Source: Leifsonia sp. PS1209
Lineage (GTDB): Bacteria > Actinomycetota > Actinomycetes > Actinomycetales > Microbacteriaceae
DNA: 64,000 bases
Direction of reading: 5' to 3'
Assembly (NCBI RefSeq): GCF_012317045.1
Contig: NZ_CP051154.1
Span: 1,364,001-1,428,000 of the forward strand
Below are positions 1 to 8,131 of the stretch, one piece after another. The position numbers were made by a program, and so were the translations under genes. The notes beneath the pieces were generated by a model that saw only the letters and a list, made by a program, of their open reading frames with translations, had not been told where the DNA came from and ran no database searches. Position 1 is the stretch's first letter, and each line of letters begins with the position of its first letter.

Positions 1-173
1 GAGTTCGACAGCCCCGGCCGCTGCGCGAGCAGTTCCAGGCAGGAGTAGTGCGTCACGCTCATCCCGAGGGGACGAAGCACGTCCTCCATCGCGGATCGCA
101 GCGCGCTCGACGCCTCTTTCAGCAGATAGCCCAGTGACGTCTCCAGGTCGACGCCGGCACCGTCTTGACTCAT
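1..173 (-). CDS. MarR-family transcriptional regulator, N-terminal part (runs off the left edge)
   Basis: Reading leftward from the ATG at 173-171, the frame stays open to the window edge (57 codons). The peptide starts MSQDGAGVDLETSLGYLLKE and continues with LRPLGMSVTHYSCLELL, which is typical of the first helices of MarR regulators. The gene is divergent from the VOC gene at 236, and its start codon overlaps one of two identical-arm palindromes (173-188, 201-216). I infer that it represses both itself and the VOC gene. The ligand is unknown and the wing and C-terminus are outside the window. A gene of about 140-160 residues would be normal for the family. Confidence 0.8.
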   Translation of the reverse strand, partial: MSQDGAGVDLETSLGYLLKEASSALRSAMEDVLRPLGMSVTHYSCLELLAQRPGLSN

Positions 174-216
174 GTCAGTAGTCTGACATAGAGTCAGCCA
201 TGTCAGAAAACTGACA
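165..216 (+). promoter_or_regulatory. VOC-gene promoter with two MarR-type operators
   Basis: Two palindromes share the arms TGTCAG and CTGACA with 4-nt centres: 173-188 (centre TAGT) and 201-216 (centre AAAA). Their centres are 28 bp apart. A plausible sigma-A promoter for the VOC gene has its -35 TTGACT at 165-170 and its -10 TAGAGT at 189-194. The first palindrome exactly fills the 18-bp spacer and the second covers the expected transcription start. The first palindrome also overlaps the marR start codon, which suggests autoregulation. The palindromes are seen directly; binding by this MarR protein is inferred from position. Confidence 0.7.
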
Positions 217-235
217 CGACAAGAAGGAACACACC

Positions 236-604
236 ATGCCAGCCATCGGCCCAGACTTCATCTCCATCCAGGTGCGCGACCTCGACGCATCCCAGGCGTT
301 CTACGAGCAGTACCTCGGGCTCGTCCGCTCCCCGGCCGGCCCTCCGCACGCCGTCGTCTTCGACACGAAGCCGATCGCGTTCGCGCTCAGGGACATCGTG
401 GAAGGCACCGACCTGGCCTCGGTCTCGCAGCCGGGCATCGGCGTCGCGCTCTGGCTGCACGCCACCGACGTCCAGGACATCCACGACGCCCTGGTCGCGG
501 ACGGCCGCACGATCGTCTCCGCGCCCATCGATGGCCCGTTCGGCCGCACCTTCACCTTCGCCGACCCGGACGGCTACCAGGTCACCCTGCACGACCGCGC
601 CTGA
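236..604 (+). CDS. VOC-superfamily (glyoxalase/bleomycin-resistance-like) protein
   Basis: This 122-residue protein is one complete vicinal-oxygen-chelate module pair: it opens IGPDFISIQVRDLDASQAFY and closes GRTFTFADPDGYQVTLHD, both characteristic of the family. Members include glyoxalases, dioxygenases and antibiotic-binding proteins, and the sequence does not reveal the substrate. The usual first metal-ligand His is replaced by Gln (SIQV), so a metal-independent binding role is possible. The ATG at 236 follows an AAGAAGGAA ribosome site. It is divergent from a marR gene with shared operators, which suggests that a small toxic or signalling molecule induces it. Confidence 0.85.
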   Translation: MPAIGPDFISIQVRDLDASQAFYEQYLGLVRSPAGPPHAVVFDTKPIAFALRDIVEGTDLASVSQPGIGVALWLHATDVQDIHDALVADGRTIVSAPIDGPFGRTFTFADPDGYQVTLHDRA

Positions 605-719
605 TCGGTCATTGCCAGGGAACACACAGTTTCAGCGGGACCAACCGTCCGCCTCGCCGTGTTCTATTCTCTGACGGCCCAGCAGCCAGCTGCGCCGGAA
701 CCCCGTCGAGGAGGATCAC

Positions 720-1181
720 GTGTCACACGATTACCGCAAGACCCAGGATGCAGTCTCCCGCCTGACCCCCGAGCAGTACGCCGTCACGCAGCGCGAGGCA
801 ACGGAGCCGGCGTTCCGCAACGAGTTCTGGGACAACAAGGAGGCGGGTCTCTACGTCGACATCGTCTCCGGAGAGCCGCTGTTCGCCTCGGTGAACAAGT
901 ACGACAGCCGGTCGGGCTGGCCGAGCTTCACCGTGCCCGTCGACCCGGCCAACATCGTCGAGAAGCGCGACAGGACGTTCGGGATGGTGCGCACCGAGGT
1001 CCGTTCGGCTCACGGGGACAGCCACCTCGGCCACCTGTTCGACGACGGCCCCGCCGAGGCGGGAGGGATGCGATACTGCATCAACTCCGCCGCCCTCCGT
1101 TTCATCCCGCTCGCCGACCTCGACACCGAGGGCTACGGCGACTATCGTCACCTGTTCGAGAATGAGGAGGTCACCCGATGA
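720..1181 (+). CDS. msrB: peptide-methionine (R)-S-oxide reductase MsrB
   Basis: MsrB reduces the R-epimer of methionine sulfoxide in oxidised proteins, recycled by thioredoxin. The 153-residue protein has the family core: SGWPSF, the [10 protein letters not shown] block and the active-site motif [11 protein letters not shown] with catalytic Cys at residue 120. The two CxxC zinc pairs of many MsrBs are absent. The usual resolving Cys before GWPSF is Ser (SRSGWPSF), so regeneration must use another thiol or act directly through a reductant. The GTG at 720 follows GTCGAGGAGGA, a strong ribosome site. The stop overlaps msrA by 4 nt (ATGA), so the pair is translationally coupled. A TATTCT box at 665-670 is a weak promoter candidate. 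Confidence 0.94.
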   Translation: MSHDYRKTQDAVSRLTPEQYAVTQREATEPAFRNEFWDNKEAGLYVDIVSGEPLFASVNKYDSRSGWPSFTVPVDPANIVEKRDRTFGMVRTEVRSAHGDSHLGHLFDDGPAEAGGMRYCINSAALRFIPLADLDTEGYGDYRHLFENEEVTR

Positions 1182-1723
1182 CCGACGCAACACCCACCAC
1201 CCCCGCCACTCCCGCCACGGAGAAGGCCATCCTCGCCGGTGGCTGTTTCTGGGGCATGGAGGACCTGATCCGCAAGCGCCCCGGCGTGCTCGACACCCGT
1301 GTCGGCTACACCGGAGGCGACGTGCCGAACGCCACGTACCGCAACCACGGCAGCCACGCCGAGGCCATCGAGATCGTCTTCGACCCGTCGAAGGTCAGCT
1401 ACCGCGACCTGCTGGAGTTCTTCTTCCAGATCCACGACCCGTCGACGAAGAACCGCCAGGGCAACGACGTGGGCACCAGCTACCGCTCCGCGATCTTCTA
1501 CGAGACCGACGAGCAGCGCCGCGTGGCGGAGGACACCATCGCCGACGTCGACGCCTCCGGACTCTGGCCGGGCCCCGTGGTAACCGAGCTGTCGCCCGCC
1601 GGTCCGTTCTGGGAGGCGGAGCCCGAGCACCAGGACTACCTGGAGCGCATCCCGTGGGGCTACACCTGCCACTACGTGCGCCCCGGCTGGAAGCTCCCGC
1701 GCCGCGAGGAAGTCGCTTCGTAG
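1178..1723 (+). CDS. msrA: peptide-methionine (S)-S-oxide reductase MsrA
   Basis: MsrA reduces the S-epimer of methionine sulfoxide and complements MsrB. The protein has 181 residues. The catalytic motif GGCFWGMED carries Cys23, followed by [28 protein letters not shown] and FFQIHDP, all canonical. The motif is GCFWG rather than GCFWC. The C-terminus is [14 protein letters not shown], with no obvious recycling cysteine pair. It overlaps msrB by ATGA, and a hairpin terminator follows at 1745-1778. Confidence 0.95.
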   Translation: MTDATPTTPATPATEKAILAGGCFWGMEDLIRKRPGVLDTRVGYTGGDVPNATYRNHGSHAEAIEIVFDPSKVSYRDLLEFFFQIHDPSTKNRQGNDVGTSYRSAIFYETDEQRRVAEDTIADVDASGLWPGPVVTELSPAGPFWEAEPEHQDYLERIPWGYTCHYVRPGWKLPRREEVAS

Positions 1724-1744
1724 CGGAACCCGTTCCTGAAACAC

Positions 1745-1778
1745 ACGAGAGGCCGTCCCGTTTGGGGCGGCCTCTCGT
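1745..1778. terminator. hairpin terminator after msrBA (bidirectional)
   Basis: The 11-nt arms ACGAGAGGCCG (1745-1755) and CGGCCTCTCGT (1768-1778) are perfectly complementary. The stem extends inward through TCCC/GGGG around a GTTT loop. It lies 22 nt after the msrA stop and just beyond the 3' end of the opposing tRNA gene, so it could end both transcripts. There is no long T tract, which is common in high-GC actinobacteria. Confidence 0.75.
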
Positions 1779-1784
1779 CGTATC

Positions 1785-1860
1785 TGGTGCCCCCAGTAGG
1801 ATTTGAACCTACGGCCTTCTGCTCCGGAGGCAGACGCTCTATCCCCTGAGCTATGGGGGC
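1785..1860 (-). tRNA. tRNA-Arg (anticodon CCG), 3' CCA encoded
   Basis: On the minus strand the gene starts GCCCCCATAGCTCAGGGGAT and ends with the acceptor complement TGGGGGC, discriminator A and encoded CCA (1787-1785). The anticodon stem TCTGC/GCAGA encloses the loop CTCCGGA, giving anticodon CCG, which reads the arginine codon CGG. The T arm carries GGTTCGAATCC. It is 76 nt including CCA. A TAGCCT box upstream on the same strand (about 1874-1879) may be its -10 element. It could also be cotranscribed with the upstream lipoprotein gene. Confidence 0.96.
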
Positions 1861-1918
1861 CAGGGTGCATCCAGGCTAGCATCCCGCGGGACGCACCTTT
1901 CGCACCTTCTGGTGGGCG

Positions 1919-2539
1919 CTACTTCGGCAGGTTGGCGAGCACCGATTCCATCAGCGGAGCTGCGTCGCCCGGCTCGAAGAAGGCGGCCGAGTCGGAGACG
2001 ATCCAGTATGCGCCGCGGAAGACCTGCACCTGACCGGGGGTTCCCTGCTTGAAGTATCCCTCGACCTCCGGGGGAACGCCGTAGGTGGGCACCGGGGTCG
2101 CTGCGGTGACCGCCGCGTTCTTCAGGCCTTCGAGGGCGCTCGCCGGGGGCTGCGCCACCGCGATCTCGATCACGTCGCCGCTGGTCTGGTTGAGCCAGGC
2201 GCAGGTGACGCCTTTCCAGTCGGCGACCTGCTTCTCCAGGCTGCCGTCCTTGGGCTGGTATCCGGGGTCCGTGCCGAAGTTGGGGTTGTATGCGTACGCC
2301 TGGTCCGGCGTGACGATCTGGTCGCAGGTGAGGGTGACGGGGGTGGGCGGGTCCGTCGGCGTCGGGGTGGGCGTGGGCGTCGGCGCCTTCGTGCCTCCCG
2401 CGTTCGCGGAGGCGGAGGGGGACGATGAGCCTCCCGCGCTCTTCGACGGGCTGGCGCACGCGGTCATGGCCAGGGTGCAGGCGAGGATCGCCGTGACGGC
2501 AGCCGCTGCTCGGGCGGCGGTTCTGGTGGGGTTGGCCAT
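1919..2539 (-). CDS. putative lipoprotein of unknown function
   Basis: The 206-residue product begins MANPTRTAARAAAAVTAILA and has a lipobox (LAMTAC), so it should be exported and lipid-anchored. A low-complexity Ser/Ala/Gly and Thr-Pro linker (TPTPTPTPTDPP) follows, then a folded domain of about 140 residues with two cysteines (LTCDQ and TCAW) that may form a disulfide. The domain resembles the DUF3558-type surface lipoproteins of actinobacteria, but I cannot assign a function. The start was set at the ATG at 2539 because GGAGAACGAA lies just upstream. An upstream in-frame ATG at 2599 would add 20 arginine-rich residues that spoil the signal peptide. Confidence 0.75.
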   Translation of the reverse strand: MANPTRTAARAAAAVTAILACTLAMTACASPSKSAGGSSSPSASANAGGTKAPTPTPTPTPTDPPTPVTLTCDQIVTPDQAYAYNPNFGTDPGYQPKDGSLEKQVADWKGVTCAWLNQTSGDVIEIAVAQPPASALEGLKNAAVTAATPVPTYGVPPEVEGYFKQGTPGQVQVFRGAYWIVSDSAAFFEPGDAAPLMESVLANLPK

Positions 2540-2682
2540 GCGTGTTCGTTCTCCGTCGGATGGTCGGGATTCACTGCGAGAGGATGCGCGGCGGCGCACA
2601 TCGCGATGACCCTATCAAGCCGGGCGGAGAGGACCGGCCGTCGCGGCCCGTTCGTTAGGCAATCGATGCAGCGCGTGCCCGG

Positions 2683-2697
2683 TAGAATCGTTGATCG
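2683..2697 (+). promoter_or_regulatory. -10 element of argS; leaderless start
   Basis: TAGAAT at 2683-2688 lies 8 nt before the GTG start at 2697 and there is no Shine-Dalgarno sequence between them. Transcription starting 7-8 nt after the box would begin at or next to the start codon. I therefore infer a leaderless argS mRNA. Confidence 0.55.
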
Positions 2698-4382
2698 TGA
2701 CTCCTGCTGACCTCTCTGCTGCCCTGCTCGACATCGTGACCTCCGTTGTCGAGCGGCGACGCGGGGACGGCGCGGAGGAGGGTGCAGGGGATGCTGTCGT
2801 CGTCACGATCGACGACGTCCCCCTCGAGCGCCCCAAGAACCGCGAGCACGGCGACTGGGCGTCCAACGTCGCCATGCGCCTGGCGAAGAAAGTCGGCGCC
2901 AACCCGCGGGAGCTGGCCACCGAGATCGCCGAGGCCGCCGCATCCATCGACGGCGTCGCCTCCGCAGAGGTCGCCGGTCCTGGCTTCATCAACTTCCGGC
3001 TGGACGCTGCTGCGGCCGGCCAGCTGGCGAAGACCATCGTCGAGGCGGGCGACGACTACGGCAACGGGCACCTCTACGACGGCCTGACCGTCAACCTGGA
3101 GTTCGTCTCCGCCAACCCGACCGGCCCCATCCACATGGGCGGCGTGCGCTGGGCGGCCGTCGGCGACAGCCTCGCGCGCATCCTCAAGGCCGAGGGCGCG
3201 GACGTCACGCGCGAGTACTACTTCAACGACCACGGCTCGCAGATCGACCGCTTCGCCAGGAGCCTCCTCGCCGCATACCTGGGTGAGCCGACGCCGGAGG
3301 ACGGCTACGGCGGAGCGTACATCTCCGACATCGCCGCCCAGGTGGTCGAGCGCTACGACGGCGACATCTCCTCCCTGTCGCGCGACGAGCAGCAGGAGGT
3401 GTTCCGTTCGGTCGGCACCGAGCTGATGTTCGCCGAGATCAAGGAGAAGCTGCACGGTTTCGGCGTCGACTTCGACGTGTACTTCCACGAGGACTCGCTG
3501 CACGAGTCCGGGGCCGTCGAGCGCGCCATCGAGCGACTGCGCGAGCAGGGCCACATCTTCGAGGAGGACGGAGCCGTCTGGCTCCGCACCACCACGTTCG
3601 GCGACGACCGCGACCGCGTCGTCATCCGCTCGAACGGAGAGCCGGCGTACATCTCCGGCGACCTCGGCTACTACCTGAACAAGCGCGAGCGCGGCTTCGA
3701 GCAGAACCTCATCATGCTCGGCGCCGACCACCACGGCTACGTCGCGCGGCTCCAGGCCGCCGTCGAGGCGTTCGGCGACGTCCCGAACGTCAACCTGCAG
3801 ATCCTGATCGGCCAGATGGTCAACCTGGTCCGCGACGGTGAGCCCGTCAAGATGTCGAAGCGCGCCGGCACCATCGTCACGCTCGACGACCTGGTGGATG
3901 CGGTGGGCGTCGACGCGGGCCGCTACGCCCTGGTGCGCTCGTCCAGCGACTCGCAGCTCGACATCGACCTCGACCTGCTGAGCAAGCGCAGCAACGAGAA
4001 CCCCGTCTTCTACGTGCAGTACGCCCACGCCCGCACCCGGTCCGTCGCCGCCAATGCAGCAGCCGCCGGTGTCGACCGCAGCGCGTTCGCGCCGGAACTG
4101 CTCACGCACGAGAGCGAGTCCGCTCTGCTCGGCGGGCTGCAGGAGTTCCCGCGGATCGTCGCGCAGGCGGCCGAACTGCGCGAGCCGCACCGCGTCGCCC
4201 GCTACATCGAGGAGCTCGCTGGGCTCTACCACACCTGGTACGCAGCGACCCGAGTCATCCCGCTCGGCGACGAGCCCGTCACCGACCTGCACCGCACCCG
4301 CCTGTGGCTGAACGACGCCACCGGCCAGGTCATCCGCAACGGTCTCGGGCTCCTCGGGGTCTCCGCTCCGGACAGAATGTGA
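2697..4382 (+). CDS. argS: arginyl-tRNA synthetase
   Basis: This class I aminoacyl-tRNA synthetase charges tRNA-Arg in the cytoplasm. The 561-residue protein has the ATP-binding signature as [12 protein letters not shown] (HIGH equivalent, typical of the actinobacterial form) and KMSKRAGT (KMSKS equivalent). The Arg-tRNA-synthetase C-terminal helical domain ends [12 protein letters not shown] chose the GTG at 2697 ([12 protein letters not shown]) over the in-frame TTG two codons upstream because it fits leaderless initiation from TAGAAT. A tRNA-Arg gene lies less than 1 kb away on the other strand. The LmeA-like gene follows after 10 nt, probably in the same transcript. Confidence 0.97.
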   Translation: MTPADLSAALLDIVTSVVERRRGDGAEEGAGDAVVVTIDDVPLERPKNREHGDWASNVAMRLAKKVGANPRELATEIAEAAASIDGVASAEVAGPGFINFRLDAAAAGQLAKTIVEAGDDYGNGHLYDGLTVNLEFVSANPTGPIHMGGVRWAAVGDSLARILKAEGADVTREYYFNDHGSQIDRFARSLLAAYLGEPTPEDGYGGAYISDIAAQVVERYDGDISSLSRDEQQEVFRSVGTELMFAEIKEKLHGFGVDFDVYFHEDSLHESGAVERAIERLREQGHIFEEDGAVWLRTTTFGDDRDRVVIRSNGEPAYISGDLGYYLNKRERGFEQNLIMLGADHHGYVARLQAAVEAFGDVPNVNLQILIGQMVNLVRDGEPVKMSKRAGTIVTLDDLVDAVGVDAGRYALVRSSSDSQLDIDLDLLSKRSNENPVFYVQYAHARTRSVAANAAAAGVDRSAFAPELLTHESESALLGGLQEFPRIVAQAAELREPHRVARYIEELAGLYHTWYAATRVIPLGDEPVTDLHRTRLWLNDATGQVIRNGLGLLGVSAPDRM

Positions 4383-4392
4383 GCGTCCGCCG

Positions 4393-5187
4393 ATGACTGA
4401 CACGCAGGCGACAGAGGTGATCGTGGAGACGGCCAGGCCGCCGAAGCGGAGGCGCACGCTGCGGCTGGTGCTGTGGATCGTCATCCCGATCGTCGTGCTC
4501 GTCGGGCTGTTCTTCGTCGCGGACGCCATCGTGCGCCAGGTGGCGCAGCAGCGCATCTCGGCCGAGGTGAAGAAGAGCCTCCCCGCCGAGGTGAAGGGCG
4601 ACGTGTCGACCAGCATCGGCGGCGTCTCCGTGCTGCAGCAGTATCTGAGCGGCCGGTTCGAGAAGGTTGTCCTGGATGCGCCGGCGCTGAGTGTCAACGG
4701 CTCGCCCATCCACGCCAAGGTCACGGCCACCGGCGTGCCCGCCGACTTCTCCAAGCCGGTGCAGAGCATCGACGGTGCGCTGACCATCTCGCAGTCGTCG
4801 CTGAACAAGCTGGTCACGGTCCCCGGCGTCGACGGCGATCTCGCCCTCGGTAAGGGCACCATCAGCTACGACGGCACCGCCTCGCTCCTCGGCCTGCCGA
4901 TCGGCTACCAGGTCACCGTCTCCCCGGAGGCGGCGGGCAAGACGGTCAACCTGCTCCCGGTGGATGCGAAGGTCACCACGGGCGCGGCCGACACGGCCCT
5001 CGACCTCTCCACCCTCGTCAAAGCGCTGACCAACCGCGGCCCCATCCCGGTCTGCGTCGCCCAGTACCTCCCGGACGGCGTGCTGGTGAACGACATCGCG
5101 ATCAGCAAGGGCATGGCCACGGTCACCCTGAACGCGCAGGACTTCGTGGTGAACGAGAAGTCGCTGAAGAGCAAGGGCAGTTGCTGA
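4393..5187 (+). CDS. LmeA-like (DUF2993) membrane-anchored phospholipid-binding protein
   Basis: The 264-residue product has a basic N-terminus (PPKRRRTLR) followed by one membrane segment at about residues 24-46, then an extracytoplasmic domain. The pattern of SIGGVSVLQQYLSGRFEKVV followed by repeated beta-strand segments matches the DUF2993/LmeA family. In mycobacteria, LmeA is a periplasmic phospholipid-binding protein affecting mannan elongation; that role is family knowledge and not shown here. It follows argS by 10 nt. The 149 nt between it and lysA contains a TAGACT box at 5241-5246 but no clear terminator. Confidence 0.8.
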   Translation: MTDTQATEVIVETARPPKRRRTLRLVLWIVIPIVVLVGLFFVADAIVRQVAQQRISAEVKKSLPAEVKGDVSTSIGGVSVLQQYLSGRFEKVVLDAPALSVNGSPIHAKVTATGVPADFSKPVQSIDGALTISQSSLNKLVTVPGVDGDLALGKGTISYDGTASLLGLPIGYQVTVSPEAAGKTVNLLPVDAKVTTGAADTALDLSTLVKALTNRGPIPVCVAQYLPDGVLVNDIAISKGMATVTLNAQDFVVNEKSLKSKGSC

Positions 5188-5336
5188 CGGGCAACGCACC
5201 CCGGTCCGTAACACGGGCGAATCCCCAGCCCGGCCCCCGATAGACTTCCGATACTTCTCCACCGGCTTCAGGGACCAATCCGGGTCCGCTCGCCTCCGAG
5301 AGATCCCCACTCGATTCATTCCGTGAGGTTTTCCCA

Positions 5337-6764
5337 GTGGCCTTTGACACGCATGCGGCAGCCAATCCGCTCGCCCCCGAATGGCTCGCCGTTCCCGGCG
5401 ACGCCAACGCCCTCCATCCCGGCCTCTGGTCGCGCACGGTGGAACGACGGGACGGCGAGCTCGTCGTCGGTGGTGTGAGTGCCGCCGAACTCGCTGCCCG
5501 CTACGGCACCCCTGTCTACATCGTCGACGAAGTGGATGCGCGGGAGCGCGCTACCGAGGTGCGCTCCGCCCTGGTCGGCGCTTTCGAGCGCGTCGGGGGC
5601 TCCGCGAAGGTCTACTACGCGGGCAAGGCGTTCCTGAGCATCGAGGTCGCGCGCTGGATGAGCGAGGCCGGCCTCAACATCGACGTCTGCAGCGGTGGGG
5701 AGCTCGCCGTCGCGGTCGCTGCGGGCGTCGCCCCGGAGCGTCTGGGCTTCCACGGGAACAACAAGTCTCTCGCCGAGATCGACAGGGCCGTCTCGCTCGG
5801 CATCGGCGCCATCATCATCGACAGCGTGCAGGAGATCGAGCGCGTCGCAGAGGCCGCGGTCAGGCACGGTCGCGTCCAGTCGGTGCGGCTGCGCGTCAAC
5901 AGCGGGGTGCACGCGCACACGCACGCCTTCCTCGCGACCGCGCACGAGGATCAGAAGTTCGGGATCGGGCTGGCGGCCGCCGCGGACGCCGTCGCGCGCA
6001 TCCGGAGCCACGCGTCGCTGAACTTCCTCGGCCTGCACTGTCACATCGGCTCGCAGATCTTCGGGGCGGACGGCTTCGCGGAGTCCGCCGCCCGGCTGCT
6101 CGCCGTGCACACCGAGCTTCTGGCCGATGGGCCGGTTCCCGAACTGAACCTCGGCGGCGGTTTCGGCATCGCGTACACGTCCGCCGACGATCCGACGCCG
6201 ATCGAGGAGCTGGCGGAGACCATCGCGCAGACGGTCGCCGCGGGCTGCGCCGAGCTGGACATCCCTCTTCCCGTCGTGGCGTTCGAGCCCGGCCGGGCGA
6301 TCATCGGACGTGCGGGGCTCACGCTCTACACCGCCGGCACGACCAAGGATGTGCCCGTGGCGTTCCAGGACGACGGGGAGACCGCGATCCGCCGGTACGT
6401 GAGCGTCGACGGCGGCATGAGCGACAACGCGCGGCTCGCGCTCTACGGGGCCGACTACTCCGTGCGGATCGCCGGACGGCAGTCCGTCGCGCCCCCCGAG
6501 CTGGTGCGCATCGCCGGCAAGCACTGCGAGAGCGGAGACATCGTCGTCGACGCCGACTACCTTCCCGGCGACGTCGCCCCCGGCGACCTGCTCGCCGTCC
6601 CTGCGACCGGCGCATACTGCTGGTCGCTCGCGAGCAACTACAACCACGTGGGCAGGCCGGCCGTGATCGCCGTCCGCGACGGCGCATCCCGCGTCATCGT
6701 GCGCGGAGAGACCGAGCACGACCTGCTGATGCGCGACGCTGCGTACGAAGGAGCCGACGCATGA
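5337..6764 (+). CDS. lysA: diaminopimelate decarboxylase
   Basis: LysA catalyses the last step of lysine synthesis, decarboxylating meso-diaminopimelate with PLP. In the 475-residue protein the PLP lysine is K97 (KVYYAGKAF). GGGFGIAYTS binds phosphate, EPGRAIIGRAG is the next signature, and CESGDIV with YCWSLASNYN completes the dimer-interface active site. The GTG at 5337 follows GTGAGGTTTT. It heads an amino-acid operon, overlapping hom by 4 nt (ATGA). I saw no lysine riboswitch in the upstream 149 nt. Confidence 0.97.
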   Translation: MAFDTHAAANPLAPEWLAVPGDANALHPGLWSRTVERRDGELVVGGVSAAELAARYGTPVYIVDEVDARERATEVRSALVGAFERVGGSAKVYYAGKAFLSIEVARWMSEAGLNIDVCSGGELAVAVAAGVAPERLGFHGNNKSLAEIDRAVSLGIGAIIIDSVQEIERVAEAAVRHGRVQSVRLRVNSGVHAHTHAFLATAHEDQKFGIGLAAAADAVARIRSHASLNFLGLHCHIGSQIFGADGFAESAARLLAVHTELLADGPVPELNLGGGFGIAYTSADDPTPIEELAETIAQTVAAGCAELDIPLPVVAFEPGRAIIGRAGLTLYTAGTTKDVPVAFQDDGETAIRRYVSVDGGMSDNARLALYGADYSVRIAGRQSVAPPELVRIAGKHCESGDIVVDADYLPGDVAPGDLLAVPATGAYCWSLASNYNHVGRPAVIAVRDGASRVIVRGETEHDLLMRDAAYEGADA

Positions 6765-8131
6765 TCGAGTACCGCAACCTCCGGGTCGCCCTGCTGGGCG
6801 CAGGCTCCGTCGGATCGCAGGTGGCCCGGCTGCTGCTGGAACAGGGAGACGAGTTCGCCTCCCGGGTCGGCGCGAAGCTCGAACTGGTCGGCATCGCCGT
6901 CCGTGACCTGGATGCGCAGCGCGACGTCGACCTGCCGCGCGAGCTGTTCACCACCGACGCTGCATCCCTGATCCTCGGCGCGGACATCGTGGTCGAACTC
7001 ATGGGCGGTGTCGAGCCCGCCCGCGGCTACGTGCTGCAGGCCATCAACTCCGGCGCGGACGTGATCACCGCCAACAAGGCGCTGCTGGCCACGCACGGTC
7101 CCGAGTTGTTCGAGGCGGCGGAGCAGGTCGGCGCCCAGCTCTACTACGAGGCGGCCGTCGCCGGAGCCATCCCGATCATCCGGCCGCTGCGCGACAGCCT
7201 CGCCGGCGACAGGGTCAATCGCATCCTCGGCATCGTCAACGGCACGACCAACTTCATCCTCGACCGCATGGATGTGAACGGCGAGTCCCTGCAGGACGCC
7301 CTCGCCACCGCCACCGATCGCGGATACGCGGAGGCGGACCCGACGGCCGACATCGGCGGATACGATGCGGCGCAGAAGGCCGCGATCCTCGCGAGCCTCG
7401 CCTTCCACACCACGGTGCCGCTCGAATCCGTCTACCGCGAGGGCATCACCTCGGTCACCACGGCGCAGGTCGACGCGGCCAGGGAGGCGGGGTCCGTCAT
7501 CAAGCTGCTCGCGATCTGCGAGCGCCTCACCGACCCGGAGACCGGCCAGGAGGGTGTGTCCGCGCGGGTGTATCCCGCGCTGATCAGCCGCGACCATCCA
7601 CTGGCCGCCGTGCACGGTGCGCACAACGCGGTGTTCGTGCAGTCCGCCGCCGCCGGCGACCTCATGTTCTACGGTGCTGGCGCCGGGGGAGTGGAGACGG
7701 CGTCCGCCGTGCTCGGCGACCTCGTCTCTGCGGCCAGGCGGCACGTGGTCGGAGGCCCTGGCGTCGCGGAATCGACGCACGCGCAGCTTCCCGTGCTCGA
7801 CATCGGCCGCGTCGTCACCCGCTACCAGATCACTCTGGATGTGGCGGACCAGCCCGGTGTGCTGGCCGCGGTCGCGCGCATCCTGAGCGATGGCGGCGTG
7901 AGCGTGGAGACGGTGCAGCAGTCCGTGCCGAGCACCACCGGGCCCGTCACGATCCCGAGCGCCGTCATCGCGGGCAACGCTACGGTTCACGGCAACGGCG
8001 CGCCCACCGCTACCCTGGTTATCGGCACCCACGAGGCCGAGGAGGCCGCACTCGCGGCCACCGTTGAGGCTCTCGCGGCGAGCGACGCCGTGACAGCCAT
8101 CTCATCCGTACTCCGAGTCGAAGGATCGTAA
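6761..8131 (+). CDS. hom: homoserine dehydrogenase
   Basis: Hom reduces aspartate semialdehyde to homoserine, the branch to threonine and methionine. The 456-residue protein has the Rossmann motif LLGAGSVGSQV, the catalytic block GIVNGTTNFILD and ADPTADIGGYDAAQKAAILA. A C-terminal ACT domain (about residues 350-430, DVADQPGVLAAVARILSDGG) usually mediates threonine feedback inhibition. The ATG at 6761 overlaps the lysA stop. The stop TAA shares its last base with the thrC ATG. Confidence 0.97.
   Translation: MIEYRNLRVALLGAGSVGSQVARLLLEQGDEFASRVGAKLELVGIAVRDLDAQRDVDLPRELFTTDAASLILGADIVVELMGGVEPARGYVLQAINSGADVITANKALLATHGPELFEAAEQVGAQLYYEAAVAGAIPIIRPLRDSLAGDRVNRILGIVNGTTNFILDRMDVNGESLQDALATATDRGYAEADPTADIGGYDAAQKAAILASLAFHTTVPLESVYREGITSVTTAQVDAAREAGSVIKLLAICERLTDPETGQEGVSARVYPALISRDHPLAAVHGAHNAVFVQSAAAGDLMFYGAGAGGVETASAVLGDLVSAARRHVVGGPGVAESTHAQLPVLDIGRVVTRYQITLDVADQPGVLAAVARILSDGGVSVETVQQSVPSTTGPVTIPSAVIAGNATVHGNGAPTATLVIGTHEAEEAALAATVEALAASDAVTAISSVLRVEGS

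Noticed and set aside
5188..5336. Lysine riboswitch upstream of lysA
   Set aside because: The 149-nt gap is too short and shows none of the lysine-riboswitch conserved loops; only a TAGACT box was seen.
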